A stretch of 64,000 bases of DNA from Kwoniella dejecticola CBS 10117 (Eukaryota > Basidiomycota > Tremellomycetes > Tremellales > Cryptococcaceae): contig NC_089308.1 of NCBI RefSeq assembly GCF_000512565.2, positions 1,689,001-1,753,000 of the forward strand, in the 5' to 3' direction. Of this stretch, positions 12,228-24,878 are shown in pieces (position 1 is the stretch's first letter; every line of letters begins with the position of its first letter). Made by a program: the position numbers and the translations under genes. The notes beneath the pieces are model-generated. The model searched no databases. It worked only from the letters and a program-made list of their open reading frames with translations, and was not told the origin of the DNA.

Positions 12228-15033
12228 ATGTCGACCGCAAATACCAACTCACTCTCTCCCTTCGGGACAGCTCGTTCGACTGTCCAGGGTACTCCCTTAT
12301 CAGCTGAAGAGCTGAGAAAGACAGATGCTTACATGAGGGCATCCCTCTATCTCTGTCTCGGTATGCTTTATCTCCAAAAGAACCCGTTACTCAAGGAACC
12401 GCTCAAGAAGGAACACCTCAAATCGAGATTGTTAGGTCATTGGGGTTCAGATTCAGGTCAGATTTTTACGTATATCCATTTTAATAGGTTGATCAAGAAG
12501 TACGGATTGGATGGATTGTTCGTATCTGGTCCAGGTGAGTTTGGCCTTTTATCTCTCTTGCCTTTCCTCATCTGCCCACCTTCTCTCTGCTTCGCCCTCT
12601 CTCTTCTTTCCACCTTCCAGTCCAGTAATATGTGATACCTGCTGCCTGGCGGCTCTGTCGCTAACGTCCCACTACTACCTCAGGCCACGGTGCTCCAGCC
12701 GTCCTTTCCCAGTCATACCTCGAAGGAGTCTACTCCGAGGTCTACCCAAATATCACAGAGGACGAGGAAGGTCTCCGACTCTTCTTCAAGCAATTCTCTT
12801 TCCCCGGTGGAATCGGTTCCCACGCTACCCCTGAAACACCCGGTTCTCTGCATGAAGGAGGAGAATTAGGGTACTCAATTTCCCACGCTTTCGGTACCGT
12901 GTTCGATCACCCCAATTTAATCACTGTCACCATGGTCGGAGACGGTGAGAGCGAGACTGGTCCCTTGGCTACTTCTTGGCACTCAACCAAGTTCTTAAAC
13001 CCCATCACCGATGGAGCAGTGTTACCTATCTTACATCTCAATGGGTGAGTAGACGATTCTTTTGCGCAGCAATATATTGAACGACATATCTCCATGTGCA
13101 TCTTCCCACGTCTGTCTTTGCTTCCCCCATTCTTCCTCAACCTCTCATTACCATCTGGCAATTATAGCTGACCCACACTTGCACCCACAGATACAAGATC
13201 AACAACCCTACCGTCCTCTCCCGAATCTCTCACGAAGAGCTCGAAGCCCTGTTCATCGGATATGGATGGAAGCCATACTTCGTTGAGGGATCCGACCTCG
13301 AGTCCATGCACCAAGCAATGGCGGCTACCTTGGAACAAGCTGTTCTCGAGATCAAGCAATACCAGAAACAGGCCAGAGATAGTGGAAAAGCCTTCCGACC
13401 CAGATGGCCTATGGTAGTCCTCCGATCGCCTAAGGGCTGGACTGCTCCTCGAGATGTTAGCGGTCATCACCTCGAGGGATACTGGAGAGCTCATCAAATC
13501 CCCCTTGCGGATGTCGCTACTAGCACTGAACACCTTGCCTTGCTTGAATCCTGGATGAGATCGTACAAGCCAGAAGAGTTGTTTGTCGACGGTAAACTCA
13601 TTCCTGAACTCAAGACACTTGTTCCTGAGGGCAACGCAAGAATGTCTGCCAATCCGGTCGCCAATGGTGGTCTGGTTAGAAAGGCTCTTCGACTTCCCAA
13701 CTTCACCGACTACGCTTTGCAAGTCACTCCCGGTGTCACTAACGCACCTAGTATGAGCAACATGGCGAAATGGCTGCGAGACGTCATTGCTGCCAATCAA
13801 ACCAATTTCCGACTTTTCGGTCCTGACGAAACTGAGTCCAATAAACTTGGTGCGGTTTACGAAGCTGGAAAGAAGGTATGGCTCGGTGACTACCTTCCCG
13901 AAGATGGAGACGGAGGTAACCTCGCTCATGAAGGTAGAGTCATGGAAATCTTGTCCGAACACACCGTGGAAGGATGGTTGGAAGGTTACGTTTTGTCGGG
14001 CCGACACGGTCTTCTCAACTCCTACGAACCCTTTATACACATTATCGATTCGATGGTAAATCAACACTGTAAATGGATTGAGAAATGTTTGGAGGTTGAA
14101 TGGAGAGCCAAGGTGTCTTCGCTCAACATCTTGCTTACTGCTACCGTATGGAGACAGGATCACAACGGTTTCACTCACCAAGATCCCGGTTTCCTCGATG
14201 TCGTAGCCAATAAGTCCCCAGAAGTCGTCCGAATCTACCTTCCACCGGACGGAAACACTCTTCTCTCAGTCATGAACCACTGTCTCGACAGCAAGAACTA
14301 CGTCAACGTAATCGTCGCCGACAAGCAAGATCACTTGCAATACCTCAACATGGACGAAGCTATCGCTCATTGTACCAAAGGTTTGGGTATCTGGGATTGG
14401 GCATCTACCTTCCCCGATGAGGATCCCGATGTGGTCATGGCATCATGCGGTGATGTTCCAACTATGGAATCTCTCGCAGCCGTCGCTTTACTTCGACAAT
14501 ACTTGCCTGAACTCAAGATCCGATTCGTCAACGTCGTCGATCTCTTCAAACTGATCTCGAATGTCGATCATCCTCACGGTTTGACCGATAAAGAATTCAA
14601 GGCAATCTTCACCGACAACAAACCTATTATCTTCAACTTCCACTCTTACCCATGGCTCGTACACCGACTCACCTACAAGAGGCCTGGTCACAACAACATC
14701 CACGTTAGAGGATACAAGGAGAAAGGTAACATCGATACTCCTCTCGAATTGGCTATCCGAAACGAGACCGATCGATTCTCCCTTGCCATCGATGCTATTG
14801 ACCGATTACCAAACCTCAAGAACAAAGGCAGTAACACCAGGGAGAAGTTGCTCAACGAGCAGATCTCAGCTAGGACCAAAGCCTTTGAGAATGGTATCGA
14901 TCCTGAGCAGTACAGAAATTGGAGATGGGAATTTGGACCAAGGACCGAAGGTGTCCTGGACCAAGTTCAGAATAAGCTGGGTCTTGGTCAAGGTGATCAA
15001 CCTCCTGCTGCCGTTGTAGGTACTTCCGAGTAA
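12228..15033 (+). CDS. XFP: Xylulose-5-phosphate/fructose-6-phosphate phosphoketolase
   Basis: This thiamine-diphosphate enzyme splits xylulose 5-phosphate (and often fructose 6-phosphate) with phosphate into acetyl phosphate plus a shorter sugar phosphate in the cytosol. Exons are 12228-12534, 12684-13044 and 13191-15033, totalling 2511 bases and 836 residues, a normal length. The N-terminus has SAEELRKTDAYMRASLYLCL, then SGPGHGAPAV, the signature LHEGGELGYSISHAFG and the cofactor site TMVGDGESETGPLATSW. GYGWKPYFVEG and MVLRSPKGWT follow, and the C-terminal domain ends with a Gly/Pro-rich tail. Codon use is strongly biased to C-ending codons, as in highly expressed genes, and the leader is pyrimidine-rich. 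Fungi usually pair it with acetate kinase or phosphotransacetylase; neither is in the window. Confidence 0.97.
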
Positions 15034-15437
15034 GGCGGAAATTCAAACGGACATTGGTTTTAAGTGAAAAGCCAGGATAAGAAGCAGAATGAAGCAAAGT
15101 CTGGTACTATGTAGTTATGAAATGATCATGCATCAAAATTATGAGAACGTTGCAGCTCAGCTGGATTCGTCCAGTGATTATGTTCAGTTTACTACTCTTG
15201 GAGTCGGCGTACAAGAATTATGCATGGGGAACAAGGAATAGATGTTTGAAAGATGCATCCGAGTAAATCGCCGATGAGTCGGCCAACTAAGCGGTCAATC
15301 GGTCAAAGATGCGAGTAACAACACAAAAGACGTTATAAACCCTCTCTTTCAACTATCTATTCATCATCCGTCTTTCTACTCTACCGTCTGCACCTCACTT
15401 TCGCACTTTCTGACTGACTCAAATACAGTTGGACACG
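15034..15437. other. Intergenic between phosphoketolase and AhpD-like gene
   Basis: This holds the phosphoketolase 3' UTR and the promoter of the next plus-strand gene. A TTATAAA box at about 15334-15340 lies some 100 bp before the next start, followed by a CT-rich leader. Confidence 0.4.
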
Positions 15438-16515
15438 ATGAAAACATCTTCTCGGTTGTATCATCAAGCCGCCGCGCAAATCAAGCTCTCCCCATCCCTT
15501 AAATCGCTCGTCAACTCTCCTTCCTCTTTACCTTCCCCTATCCCCGCACCATCCATAGCCACCACATCAAAGCTATTCGATTCTATACGCGCAAGAGCAC
15601 CATCAGAACTATCTAGAAATGCATGGTTGACGGTGGGAACTGCGGCGCTGTTGACTGTTAATTCGCCGGAGGCGATCTGTCAGTTGTGGGATTATGCGGG
15701 AAGGAATAAGGAGGATGCAGGTGTGATGCGTGAGGTCGGGTTGAAATGTATATCTTTCAATGGGGTGAGTTGAATAAGCAGGAATCTCCATGTGTCTACT
15801 GAAGCGACCCGGAAGTTGACTGATCTTATGAGTAGATACCGCGGACGATCAATGGACTGGGGGCTTTGAGGTCGCATCTCCCGGAGGTGGTGAAGCAGGC
15901 TTTGCCAACTAAGTCTTATCGGTGAGCAATTCTCCTCACTATGTCTGGATCCACTCTCTTCGTTCATCTCGATCCTCATGTTCTCATTGCTCATTATTGC
16001 TACCATGATCTCCGTTGTTTTTTCGCATTACACTAAGGCCCAGGATGGAAAGCTGATACATCAACTTCACTAGTCAGCCAGATGAGACCAACATCTCCAG
16101 GATAACATCGCAGAGTCGTGCATTATGGGACGCTATATACACACCACACCACGAAAAGCTCCTCGATAAACTAGCTGCATCCCATCCTGATCTACCAGTA
16201 CATATCCTCAACTCACATTACGGCGCCCTCCTCTCTGATCCTCCTAATCTCCCTTCACCTCGTATCGGTCGAGTGCTCACCTCGGTCATCGCTATAACCT
16301 GCCTGAGGGCGCAACGCGGTGTCGGACCTCAATTGACAAGTCATGTCTTCGGGCTGAAGAAAGCTGGGATAGAAGAAGGAGCGCCTCAGGAAATAGAGGG
16401 CGGTGAATGGCTGTGTAGCGATGAGGGTGCGACATGGGTTATAGAAAGTACGGATCGGGTCAGTGAGGTTGTCACAGGTGGACAAGTCACATTTGGTGGA
16501 CCACCAGGACAATGA
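15438..16515 (+). CDS. AhpD-like (carboxymuconolactone decarboxylase fold) protein, probably mitochondrial
   Basis: The model uses exons 15438-15764, 15836-15921 and 16074-16515 and gives 284 residues. The N-terminus (MKTSSRLYHQAAAQIKLSPS) is rich in Ser, Lys and Arg without acids, which looks like a mitochondrial presequence. The body has NAWLTVGTAALLTVNSPEAI, then REVGLKCISFNGIPRTINGL and LRSHLPEVVKQALPT, the pattern of fungal AhpD-like proteins in which a helical bundle ends in a Cys-containing helix followed by the R-x-I/L-N turn. I see no CxxC pair of the kind used by AhpD peroxidase reductases, so an enzymatic role is uncertain. It faces the DUR3-like gene tail to tail, 132 bases apart. 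Confidence 0.7.
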
Positions 16516-16647
16516 GAATCGATGAGAAGTGAGTTGCATCAGTCTCAAGTCATAGACAGAATGCATGTGTCATACGCATTGAGGCTACAACCAGGATGAG
16601 TGGCCCCCAAAGAAAAGACAATGCGATAGATAAATACGAATTCAATA

Positions 16648-19203
16648 TTATTCCTGTTCGGGCAGTACAACATCTGCCCTTTCATTCCTCGCAATCTTTC
16701 CGAAGATTGATCTAAGATCCTGCCATGACTCTACCAAAGGCCACTATGCGCGAAAACGATCGTCAGATAGTTCGGATGGGAAAAGATGGACTGATCGGCG
16801 AGGACTCACGAAGATCATCGCCAACGTGCTTACGAAGACGAACGTTGCTGATGCTACACACTGCAGCGTGAAAAGACCTTTCGAATACACGACGCCAGTA
16901 CCAGCGAGAGGTGCAGGGATGAGTACGACTAGGGCAAAGGTCAGATAACACGCTATCTACGTACTAAGCTGCCGACTTACGGATGACCAGCAGGAAAGCC
17001 GCCGTGATGAGTCGAAATCGGTTTTGGGATCTCTCCAGCTTGATTACACCTTCAGCATACTCAGCATCCGCTGCTGCGCTTCTTCCAGATCCTTCGACTT
17101 TCGCTAAAGCAGGCTCGTAGTCAATAGGTCGATTCGAAACCGGATTCCCATCTTTCTCGCTTTCGTTTGGGGTTGAAGATGGCTCGTGAGAAGCGTGCCC
17201 GGAACCGATCGCTCGAGTGAGTTCGAAGTCGAATGAAGCCGGTCTGAGGAACGATATGCCGATCGACAAGATTGCGCCGGCACCAAGAGCTGACAATGAT
17301 CCGGTCAAGATCACTTTACTTGCGGTCAAATTTGTTGTGTTGATGGTCCCCTGAAGCTTCACAGCGGATACTAGCCATCCGATAAATCCTACAACCAGAC
17401 CACCGAGTACACCCGTGATGGCTCCGACTTTGTTGAGTCTGGTCCAACACATCAGAAGCCCTATCGGGAAAACACTGCCAGAAGTGCAGACAGCCATGAA
17501 GTAGAACAAGAAATTGAGGTCCAACCCGATGTGCGCAAATACAGTATTGATGCCCGCTAAGAAGATCGCCCAACCGATTACGACAGCGTGATTGACCCTC
17601 ATCATCTGCGTGTTTGTGGCTTGTTTATTGAAGTATTCTCGGTATATGTCGTACGACGCTATGGTGGAAACAGCTACGTATTGTGCTGATAAAGCAGAGG
17701 TAGTCGCCATGAATGCAATGATGGTGTACATGGCTGGACCAGCTTTGCCTAGGATAGCGATTGACGCATAGGGTCCAGCGAGGCCTGCACCGATCTCAGC
17801 GAGGCTAAGAGGGTTGGGATAGGTGGGAAAAGCTGGATTTGACTCCAAGGCTCTGGCAGCTAAGCCCATGGAAGAACCGATTCCGAATGCCACGGAGAAG
17901 AAGAAACAACCGGCGAAGATGAATGCTTTGCTCGTTCCTGCAGGTCGAGAGGCGATACTTCGTTGCCAGTATGACCTGTACCGATACATACAGACTTCGA
18001 ACAACTGTACGGCGGCTGAGAAAGTCGTCCGGACTCACTGATCACAGAAGGAGCGACCAAAAAAGGAAGTCGCAGTGGTAACAGCATAATCTAATATGTG
18101 GACTCAGCCGGATGGTCATGTATAGTACGCTCAACTCCACTCACACATTCCGCCTTCACTTCGAAATGACAAGTACGAAGTGTGAGCATTCCCGACAGCC
18201 GGAGAAGCCTGATTACATGCTCAGCGATAAATCAGAGTCGTGACGAGCTAGACTTACCTCGCCAGCAGCAAGAAGCAGGTCATAGAGCTTCCCAGGAGAT
18301 CCAATGAGATCACCTCGAGTGTAGGTTGCCAGCACCAATACCAGAAGACAGGTAAAAAGAATACAGCAATACAGGTAATCGGCCACAAAAGTTGCTCGCA
18401 AGCCGCCAGTCAACACTATCTTGGGAATGAGCTCATCATCCGTCATCGGTGGAAAAATCCTAAGGACACTCACCATAGGCTACAATGACTAGCGGAAGTA
18501 ACCAGATGCCAGCATATCCACTGATACCTGTAATCCCAGTAATGACACCAGCTCCGCCGATCAGGATCTCGCTGCCAACGACGAAGTTCGCTACGATCGC
18601 CGCAAACATGTACGCCAGGTGGCCAAGGACGCCGAACCGGACTTTCGCAACTTGCAAGTATCTGGACATCTTGTCAGTATTGTGATGATGATGGTTGTTT
18701 ACTGTGTAAAATGCTCACGTTGAAGCGCCGCCAGCGTTGACTTTCACTTTGGACGAGATGAACGCGAACGCGGCAATTTCTGACAGCCACGCAAAAGCGA
18801 ACATGAGCCATGATTCTCCACGGAGGTAAGGCCTCAAATGACTTTGAATACTACTTACCGACGAAACCGCCCATGCCAAACCACCAAGGGATTGAGACAC
18901 CGTAGAGGTACGTCAAAGTACCAGTCTGAAGGAAGACCGCGGGCCATACCCAGGCAGAAGTGATCCCTACCGACAACATACCGGTTTTGACTGATCGAGA
19001 AGCGGAAGAGAACTCCTCGATTCGCGAAGGATCAAATGTTGTGTATCGTCGTTGTATCCACGTAAGCCCGTTCATCGCGATGGCAAAGAATGCTCCACCT
19101 GCGAGGACTGGAGTATACCGCTCAGCCTGTCTTTCATCTCATATGTTCTGCGTTGTTTGGACTTACTGGTGGCATAACCTGCGCTTTGCGGTAAGAGAGA
19201 CAT
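16648..19203 (-). CDS. DUR3: DUR3-like urea/polyamine sodium-solute-type symporter
   Basis: This is a plasma-membrane transporter of the sodium:solute symporter family, close to fungal DUR3 urea/polyamine permeases. The start ATG at 19203 gives MSLLPQSAGYAT; later exons read GGAFFAIAMNGLTWIQRRYT, TWVWPA-type helices (ITSAWVWPAVFLQTG), VPWWFG-like SIPWWFGMGGF, the core GGAGVITGITGISGYAGIWL, and TSALSAQYVAVSTIASYDIY. The final intron is phase 0 and leads to WPLVESWQDLRSIFGKIARN and a TAA stop at 16648, which is the expected cytosolic tail of this family; reading through that intron would give a different, unconserved end. There are nine or more exons. The gene is divergent from a Zn2Cys6 regulator. 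Confidence 0.88.
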
Positions 19204-19880
19204 CGTGTCAGTAGCTTGTTTGTCAATGACTGGGTCCCAAAATCTTGGGAACGTAATTGATGGTACATTTTATATGCTTATTCCAATTCGGACCTGCATT
19301 ATGATCCACAATTGAGCAGAGGCTCGGAAGACCGAAACACTTGATCATGCATTTCACAGGACCTGTCCCAGAGAAAAGCACAAATAGTGGTCATGCGGCA
19401 CACCGAGTCGAGGAACCCGCTTGGAGATCACCGTGAGTGCTGGCGTAAGATTGCGTTTGTCGGTGAGATGTATATGGTGAGATGGTGAGCTGCGATAACG
19501 TGATGATTGGATTATGATATTTGGTTATTTGATTTTTTCGGTCAAATGCAACAAATCGCGTCATCAAACGACTTTAGTTATCCTCCTGCCTTTTTGGTCA
19601 TTCTGATTTTTTACTCGTCCCTTCCCTCAAGCTCGACCTTTACCTTCAGGCTGGCTAATACCTGCATTGGACACATCACGCAATGAATGACTATCCTTTG
19701 CGCAAGCGACTCTCCTCGCATGAGAAGCGGCCAGAAGACCACGCGACAATACCTTCGCCAGAACATCAATCCCAGTGGAACCGTCTCCTATGGCGAGGTC
19801 GATGACTTGCTCATACGAATTGTCACCGATCCAATGCTCGATATACCCTTCTACCAGTCATTCGATTCAGGCGTCCGATC
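19204..19880. promoter_or_regulatory. Divergent promoter region, DUR3-like / Zn2Cys6 regulator
   Basis: This 677-base region separates the two start codons. An AT-rich core lies at about 19490-19540. A second ATG at 19683 opens a short in-frame peptide (MNDYPLRKRLSSHEKRPEDH) that could be an alternative first exon of the regulator, but I could not join it to the zinc-cluster exon with good splice sites. No CGG-N11-CCG site is present; only a CGG-N4-CCG at about 19325. Confidence 0.4.
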
Positions 19881-22646
19881 ATGAGCGACGGTCGACATGA
19901 GCCGCCCGTTGATCCAATCGACATCAGATGGAAGATGGCGGTAGCCTGTGATGTATGTAGGCGGCGAAAGGTGAGTCAGCCTACAAGAGTTCAATGAACT
20001 CCACTGAATCACCTCAAAGGTGCGGTGTGATGGCGAGAGACCTTGTTCGAGATGCAAGAAAGGGAACAGGGAATGTACCTTCTCGATACCGTAAGTCTGC
20101 AGACGTCTCATGCTATCGCCCACAGCTCACAGCAAAGCTATCTTCACAGTCGGCATATTGCCCGCAAGACGCAGGATCCAGGGTAAGCACACCTCGTAAG
20201 ATTTTGATCATGTCTAACATCGAAACGCAGTCCCTCGAAAAGAAGCAGATCCTCTTCCTTACCCACCGACGACACCTTGTCACCGAAAAGACCGTGTTCG
20301 CAACATAGTCATCCAGAAAATAACGGTGGAAGAGCGTCTCGCGGCCGGGAACAGGTGAGTAAATCTATATCAGATGGCATCACTGACATTACTAGCCTTC
20401 CGATCTTCCATCCAAAGACCATCTCTTGCTCATCGATCCGGATGATCAGATCGTTTATTCCGGTCCGTCCTCTGGCATGCCCTTATTCGCTCGTCTAGGT
20501 CTACTGAGAACTGTCGAGGTCTCGGAGAGCGAAAAACATAGCAGTCAATTCGCATCCCATTCGTCGTCTGCGTTCGGTATTACGAGCGCAGCCTCAGCCT
20601 CCAGGGATTATTTCGATATGTGTCTGCAAAGATGTCCACAAGACCTCATGAATAGTTTGATAGGACACAATCTCAGTACTCGTGAGTCTCTGGTCTCAGA
20701 AAGCCCTCTAATGCAATGGCTGACATACAGTTATAGCTGTCTTCTTTCCACTTCTACATGCCCCGTCATTCCTTTCCGTAAGATTGCCACGACAAATGAC
20801 ATACGATTTATCGGCTTACCACAATTGCAGGAATTCATCGCAGTCACCGAACGCCGGTTGAAGTGCACACCACAATATGGAGCGATGCTCATGAGTATCC
20901 TGGCGGTGACAGCGAAACTGGTGGATGGTGGAAGGGGCATAGTGCCTGCGGCAGACAAGGCAGGGGAAACGTATTACGAGTTCGCGCAGGATCTGCTACG
21001 AGTTAGCATGAATAAGCTAGACATACGGCATATACTGGCTTTGTATCGTGAGTAGAAAGACATCCTAGTGTTCAGGCTTTTATCATCAGAGCTACCAGAA
21101 GCTAAGCTGTGCTACCTGTAGATCTCGCTTTATTCGCTGAGGGCCGTAACGGATCGTCAGGTGAGTCACTTCTGATACTCCGGATCTGTTATAAAAGTGT
21201 TTCTGAGTTTGAGTAGGCATCGCTTCCAGCTTCGTTGCCGAGGCTATCGGGCTTGCATTTGCTACGGGCTTGCATAGGAGCACAGACGATTTCCGCATGG
21301 ACCCGGTGACGATGCAAATTCGTACTCGGCTGTTCTGGTCGCTTTACTCCCTCGATATCGCGCTGGCGTACTCGCAAGGCAGACCTGCTTTGATCCGGCT
21401 TTCCGAATGCAGCATAGAACTTCCTGCGGTGGTGGATAATGGGATGATCACCAAAACACAGATACTGCCCCAACCCGATGATGATCCACCTGTGATCATG
21501 GCTGCAGCAGTCAAAACGATAGAAATATACATCGTGCTTGAACAAGTGAGTGAGATGGTCGCGGCTTTGAGGTAGGCGCAGCTGATATCGCTAGTAGGTC
21601 CTGTCTGCTATCAACGCACCTTTTCTAACCATATCACAACGCTTCAACCTCAGTGATCCCCCCAGACGCCGCAGTGAGAAGCTGGCAAGGGCGCTGTTAT
21701 GTCTTGACGAGGTGAGTCGATCGATGAAGGATTTCATCTAGTCCTTGCTGACTGCTTCCAGATCGAGCATAGCTTACCGCCATATCTCATCACCGTCCCA
21801 ATACCGTCTGACACCTCGCTTAATCTGGTCTTCTTGCAATCTTCTCGTCTTCGATCGACTCTATTATTCGTGCGAACACTAATCGCCCGACAACACCTCA
21901 TCGATGAATTCGAAGAACATCAACAGCCTGACAGCGAGCCCAGCGAGAGCACACTTGTCGCCTGCAATCTATCTGTTGACATTGTCAAGACATATTCACG
22001 ATTACGACACTACGGATTCCTGCAATATTGCAGTTTCACCGCGGTATCCCACTTGACCGCTGCCAGTCATACTCTCATCGCGTGCATGATCAGAAGCTCC
22101 AACTTGGCCTTCGATCATCGACCTGATCTCCTTTCCGCAATCGATATGCTTATACTCTTCTCTACCCGTTTCCCCTCCGCCAAAACGGTTTCACATCTTT
22201 TGCTTCAGCTGTCGAGGGAATTAGACTTGAATCGTGGCGACAGTAGCCGTCCTTCGAATGAAGCACTGGCAATCCGTGTCCTGGCTCGAAAGATGGCAGC
22301 CTCTCCTGCAGCTGAGCTTATAACCAGCAGCAACGATCGAATAGAGATACCACCTTCGCCTTTGCGCACACAACAATTGACTCCGGAACATTTCGATTAC
22401 GACTGGCTCGTTCGCGCAGCTGGCAATGAGTCAACTATGGACCGAACAGATCTGCAAGATTCCCACTCCCTACCACCATTGGCGGAAGCCGTTGGGGATG
22501 GTGCTTTGAATGCTTTTTCTACACAAAGTACTGCGAGAAGTCCGTTAGATTTGGACTCACTTTTTGGTAGTCACAATGAAGAATTGCCGCCAGATTGGGG
22601 AGACAATTTCTCCTTTCTAAACGACGGGTTGTTTGGGTCTTTATAG
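19881..22646 (+). CDS. Zn2Cys6 transcription factor with fungal middle-homology domain
   Basis: This is a nuclear DNA-binding regulator. From ATG 19881 the first exons give the zinc cluster CDVCRRRKVRCDGERPC then SRCKKGNREC, spacing CX2CX6CX5CX2CX6C, split by an intron after the first five basic residues. A basic Ser-rich linker (KRSRSSSLP) follows. From about residue 140 the exons match the fungal-specific transcription factor domain: FVAEAIGLAFATGLHRS, TRLFWSLYSLDIALAYSQGR and PALIRLSECSIELP, the usual R-x-R-x-F-W...G-R-P core. The C-terminus is acidic with DWGDNFSFLNDGLFG, a plausible activation region. The gene is divergent from the DUR3-like transporter, so control of that transporter is a reasonable guess but is not shown. 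Confidence 0.88.
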
Positions 22647-22694
22647 ATACTTCACCATAGCAGAACATGTGCGTGCATACATCACTTTCATAGA

Positions 22695-24499
22695 TCAATC
22701 TATGAGAGCACGAATGTGCTTCTTCCATTCCGGCCAAGCTCCCCATTTGCCCTCTGAGTCCACCTCTTCTGGACCACCCTCTCCAATCAGTTTAAGCAAG
22801 TTCTCTGCGTAATCGAACCTAAATACCATTGTGAGTCAATTACCCCTGCAGGTAAAAATCTAGTCGACTCACTCTCCTGGATGGCCAAGAATGAGAACAG
22901 AGTGAGAGTCATTGTTCTCATCGGGATGAGGTTCAAGCTCAAGCGGCGTTCCGCTCCAATGTGCAGCAAGCACCCTAGCTTGCATTTCCGAGAAGGGCCA
23001 AGGTATCGCTTCAGCGTGTAGCAGAAGGAAAGCGAGAGTGGGGTCAGGTAGGTAGAAAAGCTGGTGAGAGTCGAGGTTGTGCACGCCTGGAGAATGAAAG
23101 AAAAGGATTCAGCGATGTCCGGGCTAGTTGTACTTACGATGACCACCTTCCAATGTTGCTTCTGACACTGCTTCCGTTGGAGGCCTAGTCGCTCCCTTTG
23201 GGACTTGGGGGTACCTCAAGAGGGGTGCATTGTTGAATGGAGGGTCAGTGTCTCTCAAGAACTCGAATCTGGCAATATAAGCTGTTGCGAAAATGATGAC
23301 CTGTGCAGCGAATCCAATCAGCGTGAGCGCGTCAGGTATTTTGACTCACGTCCACATCGTCTACAACTTCTCCAGAGATAGTCACAATCCTGCCGGTCCT
23401 GGACTCTCCAGACGGTGGATGGACTGCGTCCATCGGAGACAGATTGGCGACATGATCCGGCCAACCCTTGTCTTGCTCCGTGTCGTATCGCAGCTTGCTT
23501 CGGAAGGACCGATAGATCTTCCTTGGTGCGCTTGTTGACCTGTTGACGACGAGCATGCCCAGTTCACGCACAATATCCGCGCCTGGTCCCGCGTCAGCTG
23601 CATACAGTCGCATTCGACTCACTAGAAGGACCGCCCCCGACGACCATCACAGCCTATGCGTAAATTTTAGCTGAGCTCTATCGGCCCCTCTTGTTGACTC
23701 ACCTTGTCCGCAAAGGCCTCAGACTTTCTGTACCATCGGGAATGTATGATTTCCCCTTTCCACTCCCAAAGTCCATTGATGTACGGGATAAAAGGTCTCG
23801 AATCGGTTCCGTTAGCCACTACGATATGGTCGAATTGTTCTTCAAAGTTTTTACCAACGTCAGGGGAACTGCTGGGGAATGATGGAGTCCATTCAACCAG
23901 CCATCGTTTCCTAGGGGAATGATTTGCCGGAGTATGCCTAACTCGTGTTACTGTCCTGTTAAGCTGGATGTATTTGCTGTACCGCTGAGCATGTCGCACT
24001 TGGTATTCGTAGATCGTTTCATAGGTAGGGTTCTCAGCGGTACCGTCCGGGTACGGGTGGGATCTATATGGCATGATATCCTACTGTAGCCTCTTAGCAT
24101 TTCCAGATTGAGTAACATACAAGTACTCACCCTTGGAGTATTCGCTGTGACTCCCGCGTACATTGGTGTCGGAGTCGGAGCAGGTTTACCTTGTCGTTCC
24201 AGGTCACTCAAAGCGATTGCATGACCCACCTCATCGAAAGAGATGGTACAGGGAGCAGGATCGGGATCGAAATTCCTGCTTAGGTGATCAGCTGAGCTAA
24301 CGGTTCAATCGATTCAAAAGCTTACCAAAGACCACCGACTGCATCTCGCGCCTCGTAAGCTACAACATCAAAACCTTTTCGGACAAATTGTTCGATGGCG
24401 CCGAGACCACTAAAAGTTGTCAGCGATATCATGCAAACTTTCGACTCACGCTGGTCCACAACCTATGATCAGTACAGAGGGCTTTACTGCGATTGTCAT
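22695..24499 (-). CDS. Flavin-containing monooxygenase (FMO-like)
   Basis: This is a class B flavoprotein monooxygenase that uses FAD and NADPH, typically on soft N or S centres. The start ATG at 24499 gives MTIAVKPSVLIIGCGPAGLG, the FAD-binding GxGxxG, then RDAVGGLW. The middle exon reads MPYRSHPYPDGTAENP and YIQLNRTVTRVRH. The FMO identifying motif appears as WKGEIIHSRWYRK (F/W-x-G-x-x-x-H-S), followed by the NADPH site VMVVGGGPSS. The C-terminus runs through LFYLPDPTLAFLLLHAEAIP to WPEWKKHIRALID and TGA at 22695. It has seven or more exons. It is divergent from a sulfurtransferase gene 380 bp away. Confidence 0.88.
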
Positions 24500-24878
24500 T
24501 GTGCGTGACGATGATGGTATGGAGAACATACGAAGCGACCTTTCACCTCCGAAATATACTGCTTAAACGAACGAAATGCACCTTTGCGCATGAGTGCGGT
24601 GTAACGGGAAGACGCAATTTCGGAAGGCCGACATGGATATTTGGTCGTCACTCTGGCGCGAATATTCGTCATTCGTCATAATGAGTTGCTTTTGCGTATG
24701 CTGACGGAACATACCCTCGGCTGCCCGAGACCCTATGCGTATGTCCTCGTTAGCTAGGCATTTGCGCACAGATCACTACCGTTGCACATCATGGACAAAG
24801 TGTTAAGATAGAAGTCTGGAAGGATTCATCGCTGAACATTCTTTACGGAGAGAACTCTATCCGGTAACCCCCGCAAAG
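24500..24878. promoter_or_regulatory. Divergent promoter, FMO-like / sulfurtransferase
   Basis: This 379-base region lies between the two start codons and should serve both genes. I see no strong motif. Confidence 0.4.

Noticed and set aside
13162..14181. Long minus-strand open frame of 339 codons
   Set aside because: It lies entirely antisense to the phosphoketolase, whose C-biased codons leave few stops on the other strand. It has no family signature.
19683..19880. Upstream ATG and basic peptide before the first Zn2Cys6 regulator
   Set aside because: No good donor joins it in frame to the zinc-cluster exon. It is kept only as a possible alternative first exon.
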